Source: Zygnema cylindricum (Eukaryota; Streptophyta; Zygnematophyceae; Zygnematales; Zygnemataceae). Taken from it: a stretch of 57,671 bases of DNA. Every line of letters begins with the position of its first letter. Position 1 is the first letter of the stretch. Location: NCBI GenBank assembly GCA_037447655.1, contig JBBHKE010001097.1, forward strand, positions 30,001 to 87,671, written 5' to 3'. Below are positions 34,073-45,604 of this stretch, piece by piece. The notes beneath the pieces were generated by a model, which was not told the DNA's origin, searched no databases, and worked only from the letters and a program-made list of their open reading frames with translations. The translations under genes were made by a program, and so were the position numbers.

Positions 34073-37000
34073 GTTAAATAAACTAGACTTGGCCAGACTA
34101 GTATGTGAACGTTGTTGGCAATTTATTAAAGTCCGATATTACCTTAAAATTTGGATTGTAAAATGCATGGATCTTTTATAGCTCGTTGTCCACAACAATA
34201 TTCGTACATGGGTCCATTTGGGTTCTTTTAAATCAATGTATATGTTACTCTTGTGCATTTATGGTGGATTCACAGTACAGTTTCTGATTTTTGTTTGAAA
34301 TTGATGGCGTGTTCATTAATACTCTTAGGGATGCTCATAGTTTAATTGTGTTGTAAGAAATAGCTGCAGTTTTATTGAGGCAAGATGAAACTGCTGCTGC
34401 GTTTATGGTCACATTTATGTCAGCTGAAGGATTTTCAAACACAAATTTGTTTTTCAATTATGATTCTCCAAATACGGTTTATATGTTTTTAGATAATTTC
34501 TATGCCCTGACAATGTCTTTGTTTGGAGTCTGGTATGTGAACAGGAGAGTCTGATGAGTTGAATACGGAACGAGACGATGTCCGGTTGCTGAGTGTCCCA
34601 AATGGTGACAGAAGGGATCCCTCAAAACGCTATCCTTCTTCAAGCTCAGGACAGACATACTGAGTAATTGGCTGGCCGAATCCATAATTTTTGAGAAGAT
34701 TGACGTCACAGTTTCAGGATGTCGATTTTCTCTTGACCATCAAGGTTACCATGTTAAGAAAAGGGCATTCAAAAAAAGTGATTGCCTTCAGAAATATGTT
34801 TTCATACGATGTTGTTGTTCAAGTAATGTTTTAGGGCAGTTAAATTTTACAATTAAACTTCCCTCCAAAGTGGGAAGCAATTGGGGATAATGTAAATGGT
34901 CATGTCGTCATTTACTTTTAGGAGAAAAGGGTTAGAGATAGGGTTAATAATAAAGTGGTTGGTCAAGCTTTGAGGACATTTTTTTGAAGCCTCTGATTGA
35001 ACAAAGGGACGACTGCAGGGATCTAGGTGAGCTCTCTGGCCTTCCTTTGCTCTTCTTTTTTGCATGCTTCAAATTGTTTGTTAATTTTTTGCCCTTTGAA
35101 CATAAAATAACTTCAACAATAAGAAATTGTCTTTTCTTTCCTCACGCTAATTCCTTTTGTGGTTAGGAATCGCTTATGTCATCCGAATTTGAAATGTAAT
35201 TTTTAACATTGAAACAGTCCTTTTTTTAATTGTTTTTTAACGTTAATATTAGCCATTGCTGTTCTTCTCTAATCCTCATTTATTATTGTTAGACAGTCAG
35301 ACTCGATCAAAAATTGAGGTTTTAGGAATTTATATCTCAATTGCATAAAGATTTCGCAATCTTGTTTTATGTCCCCTTTTGGACTAAGACTACCTTTGAG
35401 TTTTCGATTAAGAATCTTCATTTTCTGACTGTTACTTGTGCTCTCGCTTTCTATTTTGGGATATGGGGGGGAAAAAAGGTATTGTTTTTTTAATGTAAGG
35501 AGCGTACAATGCGCTATTCTCCTTTTGGGAATAATAACTTGATGGAGAAAATCATTAAGGTTTGTCGTTCGTTTTTGTAGACCCGAAACCTTTTGTCGTT
35601 AGAGATATTCTTTTAAGCAACATTCTCATCATGATCCCATCATTTTTATTTCTAATTTTTATTTTTTTTCAATTCTTTCTATAAGATTGTTATCGTGTAT
35701 ATGGTGTTCATCTCCTTTGATTTCCTTTCATCTTTGCAACAAACCTATTTTTTGTCTAAGGGGGCAACCTTTTTTCTTTCCTAGTCTTCCTTCCTTAGTT
35801 GATTTTGATATTGTTTTATTTGTTTTTTATGGATCACATGAAGATAAGGGCAGTAGGAGTGTCTTTACCAAAGTTCCAAAAAAAAGCAAAAAAAAAAAAA
35901 TGCTAAAATTAAGGCAAAAAGTGAAAAAACAAATAAAAAAAGGCAAAAAAAAAATTGAAAGTAGATTCATGTACAACCACTGGACTACAATGTGTCAGAG
36001 TGACATGACTTGTTGTAGACACTTTGAACTTCATTAGCTCGTTTAATGTGTTAATGGAAAGAAACCTTACCAGCAATATAAACACGGAGAGCGGGAGAGA
36101 GATGGAGAGGTGAAGGAAAGAGGTGATGTTGAAGAAGAGGGAGAGGGAAAATAAGTGGGGGGGGAGAGGGGGAGAGAGATAGTGGGAGAGGGCGAGAAAG
36201 AATGTGAGGGAGATGGAGAGGAAGAGGGAGAAAGGAGTAAAGGGAGAGGGGGAGGGAGAGGGAGAGGAGGCAGGGAGAGAGTGAGGGAGGGAGGAGAGAG
36301 AGGAGAGAGGGGGGGAGAGAGAGAGAAAAAGGGTTTTTGCTGGTTTTTGAAACAAGTAAAAGGAAATTGTTAGATTTTAGTTAATGAGTTTGTCTATTCC
36401 TATTGTTCATTTGTTAATGTGGTTTGTAAAGGAGGTTTTTTGGTTTCATTGGAGTTGTTTTGGCGATTTATTTTTTTTAATTGATTTTCAGCGTTGTTGT
36501 TTTCATAGTTTTTTTTTCATGTTTTTCTGGGAAAGTTTGAATCTTTTAAGTTTGATGTACCAATGATGTTGGTTTGATAGAATCCGACCAAAATTTCATA
36601 CTTAGTTTTTTTTTTTTTTACCAAATGCTAGTATAGTTACATAGTTCCTTAAGAAACTATTGTTATCTTTTGTGCCCGGTTTTTTTCTTGTGTTCCTCAA
36701 GAAATGTTTTCTAGCACTTCTCTCAACTCTTGACATGAACAACACCACGAGAGAAATAAAGTTGACTCTTTTTCCGGGAGTTTATCCTTTCTTTACATAG
36801 CATCCAATTGTTTTTTTTTTGTTTTTGTTCTTCTATGGTTTTGGAGTGTTTGTGTTGGCGCCGTGGTACTTGTTGAAGTTAAACTAGTCTCTGTCAACTT
36901 TTATGACATGTATGTTAATTTCTATTATATTTTTGAAAAGTTTACTGTGAATTCTCTTGGAAAGTTTCATCAGATATTGTTGTTCCATTCAACAACGGGC

Positions 37001-37724
37001 TTTTGAAAAAAAAAAATAATGAAAACCCTGAAAAACCTCAGTATGTTATCTAACTTCATGGGAAGTGTCTTGCTCATAGGTCATTTTTGAGTATATTCTA
37101 AAATTTAGTGTCGTCTTCTGAGAGTCTCTTGCCTATATTCAATGTCCTTTTCTTGATTTATCAGTAATGGATTTATCGTTCCAGTATATTGAGAAGGCCA
37201 ATATCGCGGTAAAATTACGACTTATTGTGTTAATCTATCGGGCTGCCAGGATAACAGCCTGCCGATCCAAACCCCCACTTCCCCCATACCGAAAGTATCT
37301 TTACGCATTATTATTTCCTCATTGGAAATGTACGGACAGCCACTTCCCACTAAGTATACCGCGTTATTGTTTGTTGGTCCTGCAGCATTATATCGGGCCT
37401 GTAACCGTTCGATAATTGATATACTGAATGTTTAATTCATCGCTATGCGAAGTTAGTTTGCTGATATACTACACTACTCAAATGTTATGACAAATGTTAT
37501 CGCAATTTCTAAGTTTGAGATGTTGATTCAGTATGAAAGCTGAACTTGTCAGTATGATCAATGCGACCTTGTAATTAAGTCCTTCCAATTTATCTTTCAT
37601 CAAGCAATTGTTGCAAGTGGCATTGGTTATTTGAAGTTTACACTGTGATCGTAATGGGAGTGAAAAAAAATAATAGTGTGAACTATGACGTCACTCATCC
37701 TTGGTAAAGGGTACTAATCATACT
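34073..37724. other. Intergenic region without recognised gene
   Basis: No exon I can support. It contains AT-rich sequence, a purine-rich tract and scattered short frames without domains, including one at 37167-37415 that resembles nothing I know. Confidence 0.5.
36083..36335 (+). repeat. Purine-rich GGGAGA tract
   Basis: About 250 bases of GGGAGA/GAGAGG-type repeat on the plus strand, similar in style to 13243-13600 and 52040-52440. Confidence 0.9.
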
Positions 37725-38059
37725 ACTACACCGCTCATCGTTATTAGTGTTAATAACACTAATTCAGTCACGACATTTTTTGGCCAAAAATCACAAAATA
37801 GTGTTAACAACATTATTTAAGGAGGTAGAGTACAATTTGCCACTTCTCCTTGCACTAAATTACTATTATTAATTCTAATTTCGCACTAACACATAGGTAA
37901 AGAGGTGAATGTTGACCTTTCTAAAGTCAGTGTAACCACCTTGTACTTCATTGATAATTTTCATTCTTTTCACTAGTGTTATGCATCATTATGGTTTTGC
38001 CGAAAAGTTTCTTACTGATACACAACACTACTTTTCACACTAACAGCAATGGGATGTGT
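37725..38059. mobile_element. MITE, A/H group (H7)
   Basis: The left end TACACCGCTCATCGTTATTAG is clear, followed by the group's GTTAATAACACTAATTC. The right end CACTAACAGCAATGGGATGTG is degenerate. Confidence 0.65.
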
Positions 38060-38434
38060 TTGCGTTTTCACGGATCTTGTAAGATAATTCCCAATAAGGG
38101 TGAAGTTCCATTACGACATTTTGTAATTGTACGGCTAACATTACGGGATGCTACACTTTGAACGAAGTTCCATTGCGCAGTCTGTAATCCACGTGTTAGC
38201 AAAAGAGTGGCGCCACGTAACTATATATTTGATATTGAAAATCGTCAATGATTTTCACACCGACCAAAAATCTCCATTTGCGTACCATGTACGTGCGTAC
38301 CAGGTCATCGTGCAACACAACTTTTGTACTCTTTGCAGACGCCTTGTCAGATACCACCTCATTTTTTTAGAGTTCCTCTTTTTTCGCGTGACGAATGAGC
38401 GTTGCCAGAAATAGTGTGACGAATGGGCGCTAAT

Positions 38435-38914
38435 CATAGTTCAAAAGTAGGTGACCGTACGCCCAAACAATATGCCTATTGTATGCAAAACATACAATAT
38501 GGCCTTAAGACCCATATTGTATTGGCCGCAAAATGAAATAAAATAGTAACAGGGTTGAGTTGCGCATGGATCGATAGAGAATTAAACGTCATGTCTAAAT
38601 TTGAAAAAAAAAATCGGACAAAAAAATATTTTTCTGTGAGTTTTGAGCGACTTTTAATTTAAACCGTCAGATTTGGATGATCTGACGGTCGTTGATGAAA
38701 GTAACGATCTAAGAAGATCACATGAAAAGCCCATAACACAACTTACGATAGGACTATCGTCAGATTCGGACGATCGGACGGCCGCTGATGAAAGTAGTGA
38801 TCTAAGAAGATCACAGGGAAAGCCCGTAACACAACTTACGCTAAAGGCGGCCTACCAAAGGCCTACCAAAAAACGCCTACTTTTGAACTATGAAACGCCT
38901 ACTTTTGAACTATG
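38435..38914. mobile_element. MITE family D, copy D2, 8-bp TSD
   Basis: Flanked by GCGCTAAT (38427-38434 and 38915-38922). Ends CATAGTTCAAAAGTAGGTG and CTACTTTTGAACTATG. The right terminus is duplicated in tandem (AAACGCCTACTTTTGAACTATG-type unit twice). The interior shares GATCTAAGAAGATCACA words with other D copies. Confidence 0.92.
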
Positions 38915-39074
38915 GCGCTAATAGAAATAGCGCGACGAAAGTGCGTTACGACATTTCGTTTGTATTTTCTGTTGGATTTTTTAATGCGTATATCGTGTGC
39001 GAAAATTTTTGATTTCCATTGGTTGCCATCTTGACACGTATGCTCATTATCCAGCGTGTCCCGGCTCAATTTTT

Positions 39075-39120
39075 TCTGTAATTGGTGATGTACCTCGCGA
39101 GGTACATCACCAATTACAGA
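39075..39120. repeat. Perfect 46-bp palindrome in element G2
   Basis: Two 23-base arms meet with no spacer at CCTCG/CGAGG. Element G1 has a mutated counterpart near 1785-1835 with the same outer words CTGTA and TACAG. Confidence 0.97.
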
Positions 39121-40177
39121 AACTTTCGAAGCGAATGCTTCGCGAAAAAATATCCAACGGTCATTGTTAACTCCCAGACTTTTGGAGAATATTGGCAAGA
39201 TTCTCTGTAATGTTGTTTTCCTAATAAAAACAAAATAATAGGTACGGCGTAGTACGGAGAGGTCCGAATTTCTGCAAACAACCTCACTTTTCGTCTAATG
39301 GAACTTCACCCTAAGCCTTAAAAATGACAGCTTCTGACTAACCTTTTTATGAGGGTAAATCGGGTAATAGATTACCAATTTTGGTTTGCCCCATTTAAAA
39401 ATCGAAAATTGTGTATTCAAAGCCCGTACACACCTGAAGTTAAAAGTACAATCACGGTGGCGGGAAACTGTACGGATCATCACAATGACAGTTGCAAAAT
39501 CTAAAAACGACAGATATTACGGGGAATATCTTATGCTTCAAAAATTGTGAGCACTTTCGGATTCCCCAAACTTTTCCATACTCGTACGGATTACCAAGAT
39601 TGGTTCAATGCTGCGACTATGGGAAATCCCTTCCTTTCGACCAATAGACGACCAGAGTTCTATGTTAGAAAACTCTCGAGCAACGGGAAAATAAGAAAAT
39701 CCCTTCCTTACGCTACATGGAGCTGCGTGGCACTATAAGGTTCGTACGATTCGGATCTTCGACCAAAAGCGTGTCGCCGTCGGATTTTATATTTCACCAC
39801 GTTTGTCGTCTTGTCGCGATTCGTAGGCTTGCGGCCTATGCATGTATTATTGTAAACTGCTCTGACGGAGGAAAAAAAAAAACAAATATATTTTCTTTGT
39901 CACCATTGCAGAAAACGACAGCCGAACGGAGGTTTCGCGGTTTCAATGGATATTTGGATTTAGGGTAAACTTCCGTGAGAACGTGCTAGTAAAGGTTTTC
40001 CGTACAGGTACTGGCAGTGAATCGCTATAAGTGCTATTATTGTTTTTTTCGTCTATTAAAACATATTTTTTTCCGTACACAAATGTCGGATTGTGGATCT
40101 GACGGTTGCGATTGAAAGGTAAGATTCTCAGCTTACGATTGGCGGTCTCAAATTAGAAATCGGAAATGTGTGTACGG

Positions 40178-40903
40178 CAGAGGTCGCAAACGGTCAACCG
40201 AAACCGTGACCGACCGTTAACCGACCGCCCGCGCCGGATCCGGAACGGATTCGNNNNNNNNNNTTAGAGCTTAACCTCGTATAATAAGGCGTTTTTTTTT
40301 TATGCTTTATGGTGTGAGTTTTATTGGCATGCTTTATGGTGTGAGCCTTATTGGCATGTTTAAATGGTGTGAGGAATGCACCGCTAGCTAAAGTTCTAAC
40401 TTTATGACCTTCATGTTAGCGTGCCAAATGTGAGCTTGGATGCGCCAGGGTGAGTTTTATTCTTTGCATGCCTTTGGCACGTCAAAGTGACGGTCATGTG
40501 GCACATAGCGATAATCCCAATTATAAAAAAAGCGGTGAAATTTGTTAAACAGAGGCATGTGGTCTCCAGCGTTTTCAGTTTTTTAAAGTACGCGACAAAG
40601 CGTCGCAAATCTAACACAGTAGTACACTATTCATTTCGCAAATCTTAGGGAACGCGACAAATTGTAATTATTGGCTTATTCCGTCGTACATTGATTAATT
40701 TTGTACTTTTTCGGTTAAAGGCGGGTACGGTTAGTCGCGAAAAATCAAGATTCGGTTAAATTAATTTTTCGTAAACGACGGTCGGTTAACGGTTAACAAC
40801 TTTGGAGCGTGACAAAACTCGGTCGGGCGTCGGTTACTCAGATTTTGAAAAAAAAAAAACGGTCGGTTTCGGGTATGAAATTTTTTGACTTTTGCGACCT
40901 CTG
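40178..40903. mobile_element. Non-autonomous hAT element
   Basis: Perfect 13-base termini CAGAGGTCGCAAA and TTTGCGACCTCTG, with a perfect 8-bp duplication GTGTACGG at 40170-40177 and 40904-40911. The CAGNGGT start and 8-bp duplication are hAT hallmarks. Subterminal CGGTTAACCG-type repeats are present, as is common for transposase binding. No transposase frame; an N gap lies inside. Confidence 0.92.
40254..40263. other. Assembly gap (10 N)
   Basis: Ten N inside the hAT element, so its true length is unknown. Confidence 0.99.
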
Positions 40904-41258
40904 GTGTACGGAGACAAATTGTTTAAAGTGGCGAAAAAAAATATTAACCCTAATAGCGATACACGGTGTACTGGCAGTGAAACTGCACGGTTTCCGTACG
41001 TTTCTTATTTTGAGTGGGACCGCGTAGGTTCGAGTGTAAACCGTGCGATTGTACTTCCAGTATTTCAATCTTGAAATCGATCGCCACGTAAGGAGTGTGG
41101 TAAATTTGTACGGTTATTCCGAGTGTGGTATTTCGTACGGTTATTTTGAGTGTGGTATTTCGTATTTTTTTTTTGCGGAATAATATGCTCCAATTCGAGA
41201 TTCTGCTACATTCTGAGTCAATCCTGTTTGATATCACACGATCTCCATCGGTTGCAAC

Positions 41259-41565
41259 CATAGTTCAAAAGTAGGCGTTTTATGGTAGGCCTTTGGTCGG
41301 CGCCTTTATCGTAAGTTGTGTTATGGGCTTTTCAAGTTATCTTCTTAGATCGTTACTTTGATCAACGACCGACCGATCGTCCAAAAATCTGACGGTGTAA
41401 ATGGAAAAAATTGGTCCGAATGTTTTAATTGGTCCATTTTTTGGTCCGAATGTTCTAATTGATCCGAATAGGTTCGAATACAATATGGGTCTTAAGGTCA
41501 TATTATATCTTTTGCATACAATAGGCATATTGTATAGGCCTACTTTCACCTACTTTTGAACTATG
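41259..41565 (-). mobile_element. MITE family D, copy D3, 8-bp TSD
   Basis: Flanked by GTTGCAAC at 41251-41258 and 41566-41573, a perfect duplication. Ends match the D family; opposite orientation to D2. Confidence 0.92.
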
Positions 41566-41623
41566 GTTGCAACAATTTCATTGGTTGTCCTACGTGGCCT
41601 TATTGCTTTACAATCCAAGTCTA

Positions 41624-41845
41624 TACATCGGGTATCGCTATTAGTGTTAATATTTTCTTCGCCACTTAAAACATCTTTTCTCCGTACACATTTGTCAGAT
41701 TATGGATCTGAAGGTTGTGATTGAAAGGCAAGATTCTCACCTTCCGATTAGCGCTCTCCATCTAAAAATCGGACATGTGTGTACGGAGAAAAGTTATTTT
41801 TTGTGGCGAAAATAATATTTATGCTAATTGTGATACACGGTTGTA
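41624..41845. mobile_element. MITE family B, copy B4
   Basis: TA-bounded. Left GGGTATCGCTATTAGTG, right AATTGTGATACACGG, with complementary inner arms CATCTTTTCTCCGTACACA and TGTGTACGGAGAAAAG. Confidence 0.8.
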
Positions 41846-42164
41846 GTTTTTGCGAGATTGGTAAGTCGCCACGTGTCCCTGAGGTGCTCCGTGAATGGCT
41901 GCTAGTGTGGAGAAATTTGTTAACGAAGGAAAATTATTAGGGTTTTGACTTCAGACGCTATTTTGGGTGATGTGACCTTAAGCCGACAACACTCTTGTAC
42001 TATTCAGTGATCATCATGAAATACACACTAATTTGGATTCAGTTTCCCATAGTGTTGTCAGTACAGTTCTGACGGTTGCGATTTAAAGCCAAGTTTCTCA
42101 CCTCTCGGTCGGCTGTCTCCATGCGATAAACCAACAAATGTGTACGAGGAAAAGATGTTTTAAG

Positions 42165-42487
42165 CATAGTTAAAAAGTAGGTGAAATTAGACCCATACAA
42201 TATGCCTATTGTATACAAAACATACAAAACATACAATATGACCTTAAGACCCATATTGTATTCGGACCTTTTCGGACCAATTAAAACAATCGGACCAAAA
42301 ATTGGACCATTTAAAACATTCGGACCAAATGTTTTTACTTACACTATCAGATTCGGACGATCGGACGATCGGTCAGTCGCAGATCAAAGTAGCGATCTAA
42401 GAAGATCACATGAAAAGCCCATAACACAACTTACGATAAAGGCGCCAACCAAAGGCCTACCATAAAAACGCCTACTTTTGAACTATG
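42165..42487 (+). mobile_element. MITE family D, copy D1, 8-bp TSD
   Basis: Begins CATAGTTAAAAAGTAGG and ends CTTTTGAACTATG. Flanked by GTTTTAAG at 42157-42164 and 42488-42495. Confidence 0.9.
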
Positions 42488-42495
42488 GTTTTAAG

Positions 42496-43324
42496 TAGTG
42501 TTGAGTATTGAGGACCATTTGCCGATATTTGATCTATATTTCAAATTTTTGGTACCCGATAATCGATATATCGCTTCGATATATCGAAAGTCAAAATACC
42601 ACAATATATCGCCGATTTATCGTATTGTTGATATATCGAAGTATTTAAAAAAATAAAATGAAAATTTTCACAGTTTTCCAAAGTCACCTGCGTTCGGACA
42701 CGGTGACCGTATAATTTTTGCCGAGAAGAAATACGGTTTTTTCTTGAAAGTCAGCAGAGTGAAGGAGATATTTGAGGTACATTGACGCGGTACACTTACA
42801 TAATACGCAAGTACATGTACATAATACGCAAGTACGGATTTCCATACGAAAATGGTCGGTTCTCAAATCTTTGACGATTTTAGAGATTTGATCGTCACTT
42901 ACATGGAACCACTAAAATCAAAACACGTATGTAAAAACTTGTTTACAGAAGATACGCGATGTAGAAATTTTGTTGTCCGTACTATTACAAAGACCTCCTC
43001 ATGTATCCATACCCAAAATAAGTAATTATATGAATTACAAAATTTGTACTTTTTTGTCGGTTACATTTTGCGACGTCTTCCTTTAAGTCACGGAACGAAA
43101 ATCACGTCGTACGTGGCGTATCAGACCATTGTCTTTTTCGCTAAAATTACATATTATATAGAAATATAAAATATTAAATTTTTAAAAATACTATGCATCG
43201 CGATATATATCGCGAATATTTATGCTGGTCCTGGTACGATATATCGAGACTTCTTCTCGATCGATATTCGATATATAGAATATCGAAATTATCGCGATAT
43301 GAATTTACCCGATACCCAACACTA
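42496..43324. mobile_element. Family C element, 829 bp, 8-bp TSD (C1)
   Basis: Ends TAGTGTTGAGTATTGAGGACC and GATACCCAACACTA. Flanked by GTTTTAAG at 42488-42495 and 43325-43332. Both ends are packed with GATATATCG palindromes. The interior has no transposase. The 8-bp duplication suggests hAT-like mobility. Confidence 0.88.
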
Positions 43325-43410
43325 GTTTTAAGAGACGAAAAAAAATAAAAACACACATAGCGATACCCGGTGTACATTCCGTGTTCACATAATCGATGCT
43401 GATTGTTTAC

Positions 43411-43793
43411 TAGTGTTGGGTATCGGGTTAATTCATATCGCGATAGTTTCGATATTCGATATATCGAATATCGATCGAGCAGATTCCTCGATATATCGTA
43501 CCGGGACCAACATAAATTATCGCGATATATATCGCAAAAAACGGGTATCCGTACAGCCATTGTACGGAAAATCGTACGGATATTCGGTTTATTTATTTAT
43601 TTTTTTTAAATTTTCATTTTTTTTATGGTTCGATATATTGGCGATACGATATATCGGCGATATGTCGGCGATATGTCGGCGATATATCGCGATGATTTGG
43701 TTTTCGATATATCGAAGCGATATATCGAATATTGGGTACCTGAAATTCGATATATATCGAATATCGGCAAAAGGTCCTCGATACCCAACACTA
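43411..43793. mobile_element. Family C element, 383 bp, 8-bp TSD (C2)
   Basis: Perfect ends TAGTGTTGGGTATCG and CGATACCCAACACTA, flanked by TTGTTTAC at 43403-43410 and 43794-43801. It is an internally deleted form of C1 made mostly of GATATATCG words. Confidence 0.92.
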
Positions 43794-44114
43794 TTGTTTA
43801 CCAATCTAATTAGAATCAATCGAATCGGAGAGCATTTCTTCTGGCGATACAACATACTTTCTACAGTACATTAGTTGTCGACGCCCTTCGTATGTACTTC
43901 TGTACGGAATAACTTTCAGTTAGCGTACGGAAAGACACAATTCGATTCGTACACTTAATTAAATATCTACAGAGTGCGAACCCTTCAGGATGCTAAAAAA
44001 AGAATTCCTAACGGCGTATGTTTAATCCGGACCGTTGGATAATCTCGATAAAGTCTCCGCAAAAATAGCTTTGAAAAACAAAAAAAAATGTCGAAAACTG
44101 TACGGAAATGTCGC

Positions 44115-44592
44115 TTTTCAGCGTTGATGTCCAATTCGTACGGATTTCAACTTTTTTACGAAAACTACGTAATATTCGTCTTTTTCATATTTTTCGTAAA
44201 ATTCGTGTAAATTTCACTGTACGGCCATGTACAAAAACGTACGAAAAGCGTAATCTTAGAAAATCCTTAAAAATCTTAAAAAGTACGGAAATTTAACAGA
44301 AATGTACAAAATTGTATGAAAGTGTACCCTAAAAAGCCTAATAGTACGGAATATATGGCAGCCATACTGAAATATAAAGGAGCGTACGGCAATGTACCTT
44401 GAAAACCCTAAAAAACACCTAAAATAACCCTAAAATGTACGAACATAGACGGACACTGTACGTAAGTGTAAAAATAATGTACGGGTACAAAGCAAGGTAC
44501 GCATTTTATTAACTTTTCAAAAGCGTTTGATGCGTACCGTACGTAGTATTCGTTAGTTTATACCGTGCGTAATATGCGCACAGGACATCTAT
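44115..44592 (+). repeat. Repeat F, plus-oriented arm
   Basis: About 478 bases starting GCGTTGATGTCCAATTCG and ending near GCGCACAGGACATCTATG. An inverted copy lies at about 47722-48193. The first roughly 200 bases are repeated directly at 44594-44805. Confidence 0.85.
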
Positions 44593-44593
44593 G

Positions 44594-44805
44594 CTTTTCA
44601 GCGTTGATGTCCAATTCGTACGGATTTCAACTTTTTTACGAAAACTACGTAGTATTCGTCTTTTTCATATTTTTCGTAAAATTCGTGTAAATTTCACTGT
44701 ACGGCCATATACAAAAACGTACAGAAAGCGCAATCTTAGAAAATCCTTAAAAATCTTAAAAAGTACGGAAATTTAACAGAAATGTACGAAATTGTATGAA
44801 AGTGT
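44594..44805 (+). repeat. Repeat F, partial direct copy
   Basis: Nearly identical to 44118-44330, beginning CTTTTCAGCGTTGATGTCC. Ends where family C sequence begins. Confidence 0.88.
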
Positions 44806-44814
44806 AACCGACAA

Positions 44815-45513
44815 AAAGTACTAATACTAAATTTAATATTTCATATAATATGTTATTTTAGCGATAAAGACAAATTGTCTGATACGCGACGTACGACGTG
44901 ATTTGCGTTCCGTGACTTAAAGGTAGACGCCGCAAAATGTAACCGACAAAAGTACTACTGTAATACTGTAATTCACATAATCACTTATTTGGGGTATGGT
45001 TGCATCAGGAGGTCTCTGTAATAGTACGGACAGTAAAATTTCTGTATTACAGAGGCCTCGGTTACATCGCGTATCGTCTGTAAACAAGTTTTACATACGT
45101 GTTTTAATTTGAGTGGTTCCTTGTAAGTTGACGATCAAATCTCTAAAATCGTCAAAGATTTGAAACCGACCATTTTCGTACGAAAATCCGTACTTGCGTA
45201 TTACGTACGTGTACATCACAAGTGTACGGCATCAATGTACCTTAGAGATCTCTTTCACTCTGCTGACTTTCAGACAAAAACCGTACAATTCGGCAGAGAT
45301 CTTACGGTCACCTTGTCCGAAGGCATGTGACTTTGGAGACCTGTGAAAAAATTCATTATATATTTTTTTAAATGCCTCGATATATCGGCGACATATCGGC
45401 AACGTATCGCGATATTTTGATTTTCGATATATCGAAGCGATATATCGATTATCGGGTACCTGAAATTCGACACACATCAAATATCGGCAAACCGTCCTCT
45501 ATACCCAACACTA
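44815..45513 (-). mobile_element. Family C element, truncated inverted copy (C4)
   Basis: The reverse complement matches C1 from about 42496 to 43090, including the GATATATCG block and the end CCCAACACTA near 45513. The opposite end is missing, replaced by repeat F. Confidence 0.8.
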
Positions 45514-45604
45514 TTGCTTAGTACTGTAAAGTTCATGTTTTTTTTCTGGGTGCACACTTCAGTCCGTTTCACCGATGGCTACGATGAAATGTAGGGGATA
45601 CATT

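Larger units (their letters stand above)
38098..39311. mobile_element. PIF/Harbinger-like element, copy G2
   Basis: Perfect 16-base inverted termini (GGGTGAAGTTCCATTA and its complement) with TAA duplications at 38095-38097 and 39312-39314. It carries a D element at 38435-38914. Without it the element is about 726 bp, shorter than G1. No transposase. A 46-bp perfect palindrome lies inside. Confidence 0.85.
40010..40970. mobile_element. MITE family B, copy B3, split by hAT insertion
   Basis: The left arm (ATTAAAACATATTTTTTTCCG) and right arm (TAATAGCGATACACGGTGTA) flank a later insertion at 40178-40903. Both outer edges carry the word TACTGGCAGTGA, so the exact left terminus is uncertain. Confidence 0.75.
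42050..43375. mobile_element. MITE family B, copy B5, split by two insertions
   Basis: The left part runs to about 42164 (GTACGAGGAAAAGATGTTTTAAG). The rest resumes at 43325 (GTTTTAAGAGACG, then CATAGCGATACCCGGTGTA). Elements D1 and C1 lie between. Confidence 0.75.

Noticed and set aside
43413-43874. Overlapping frames rich in YIEYRS and DISKRY
   Set aside because: They are translations of GATATATCG arrays in family C transposons, open on both strands.
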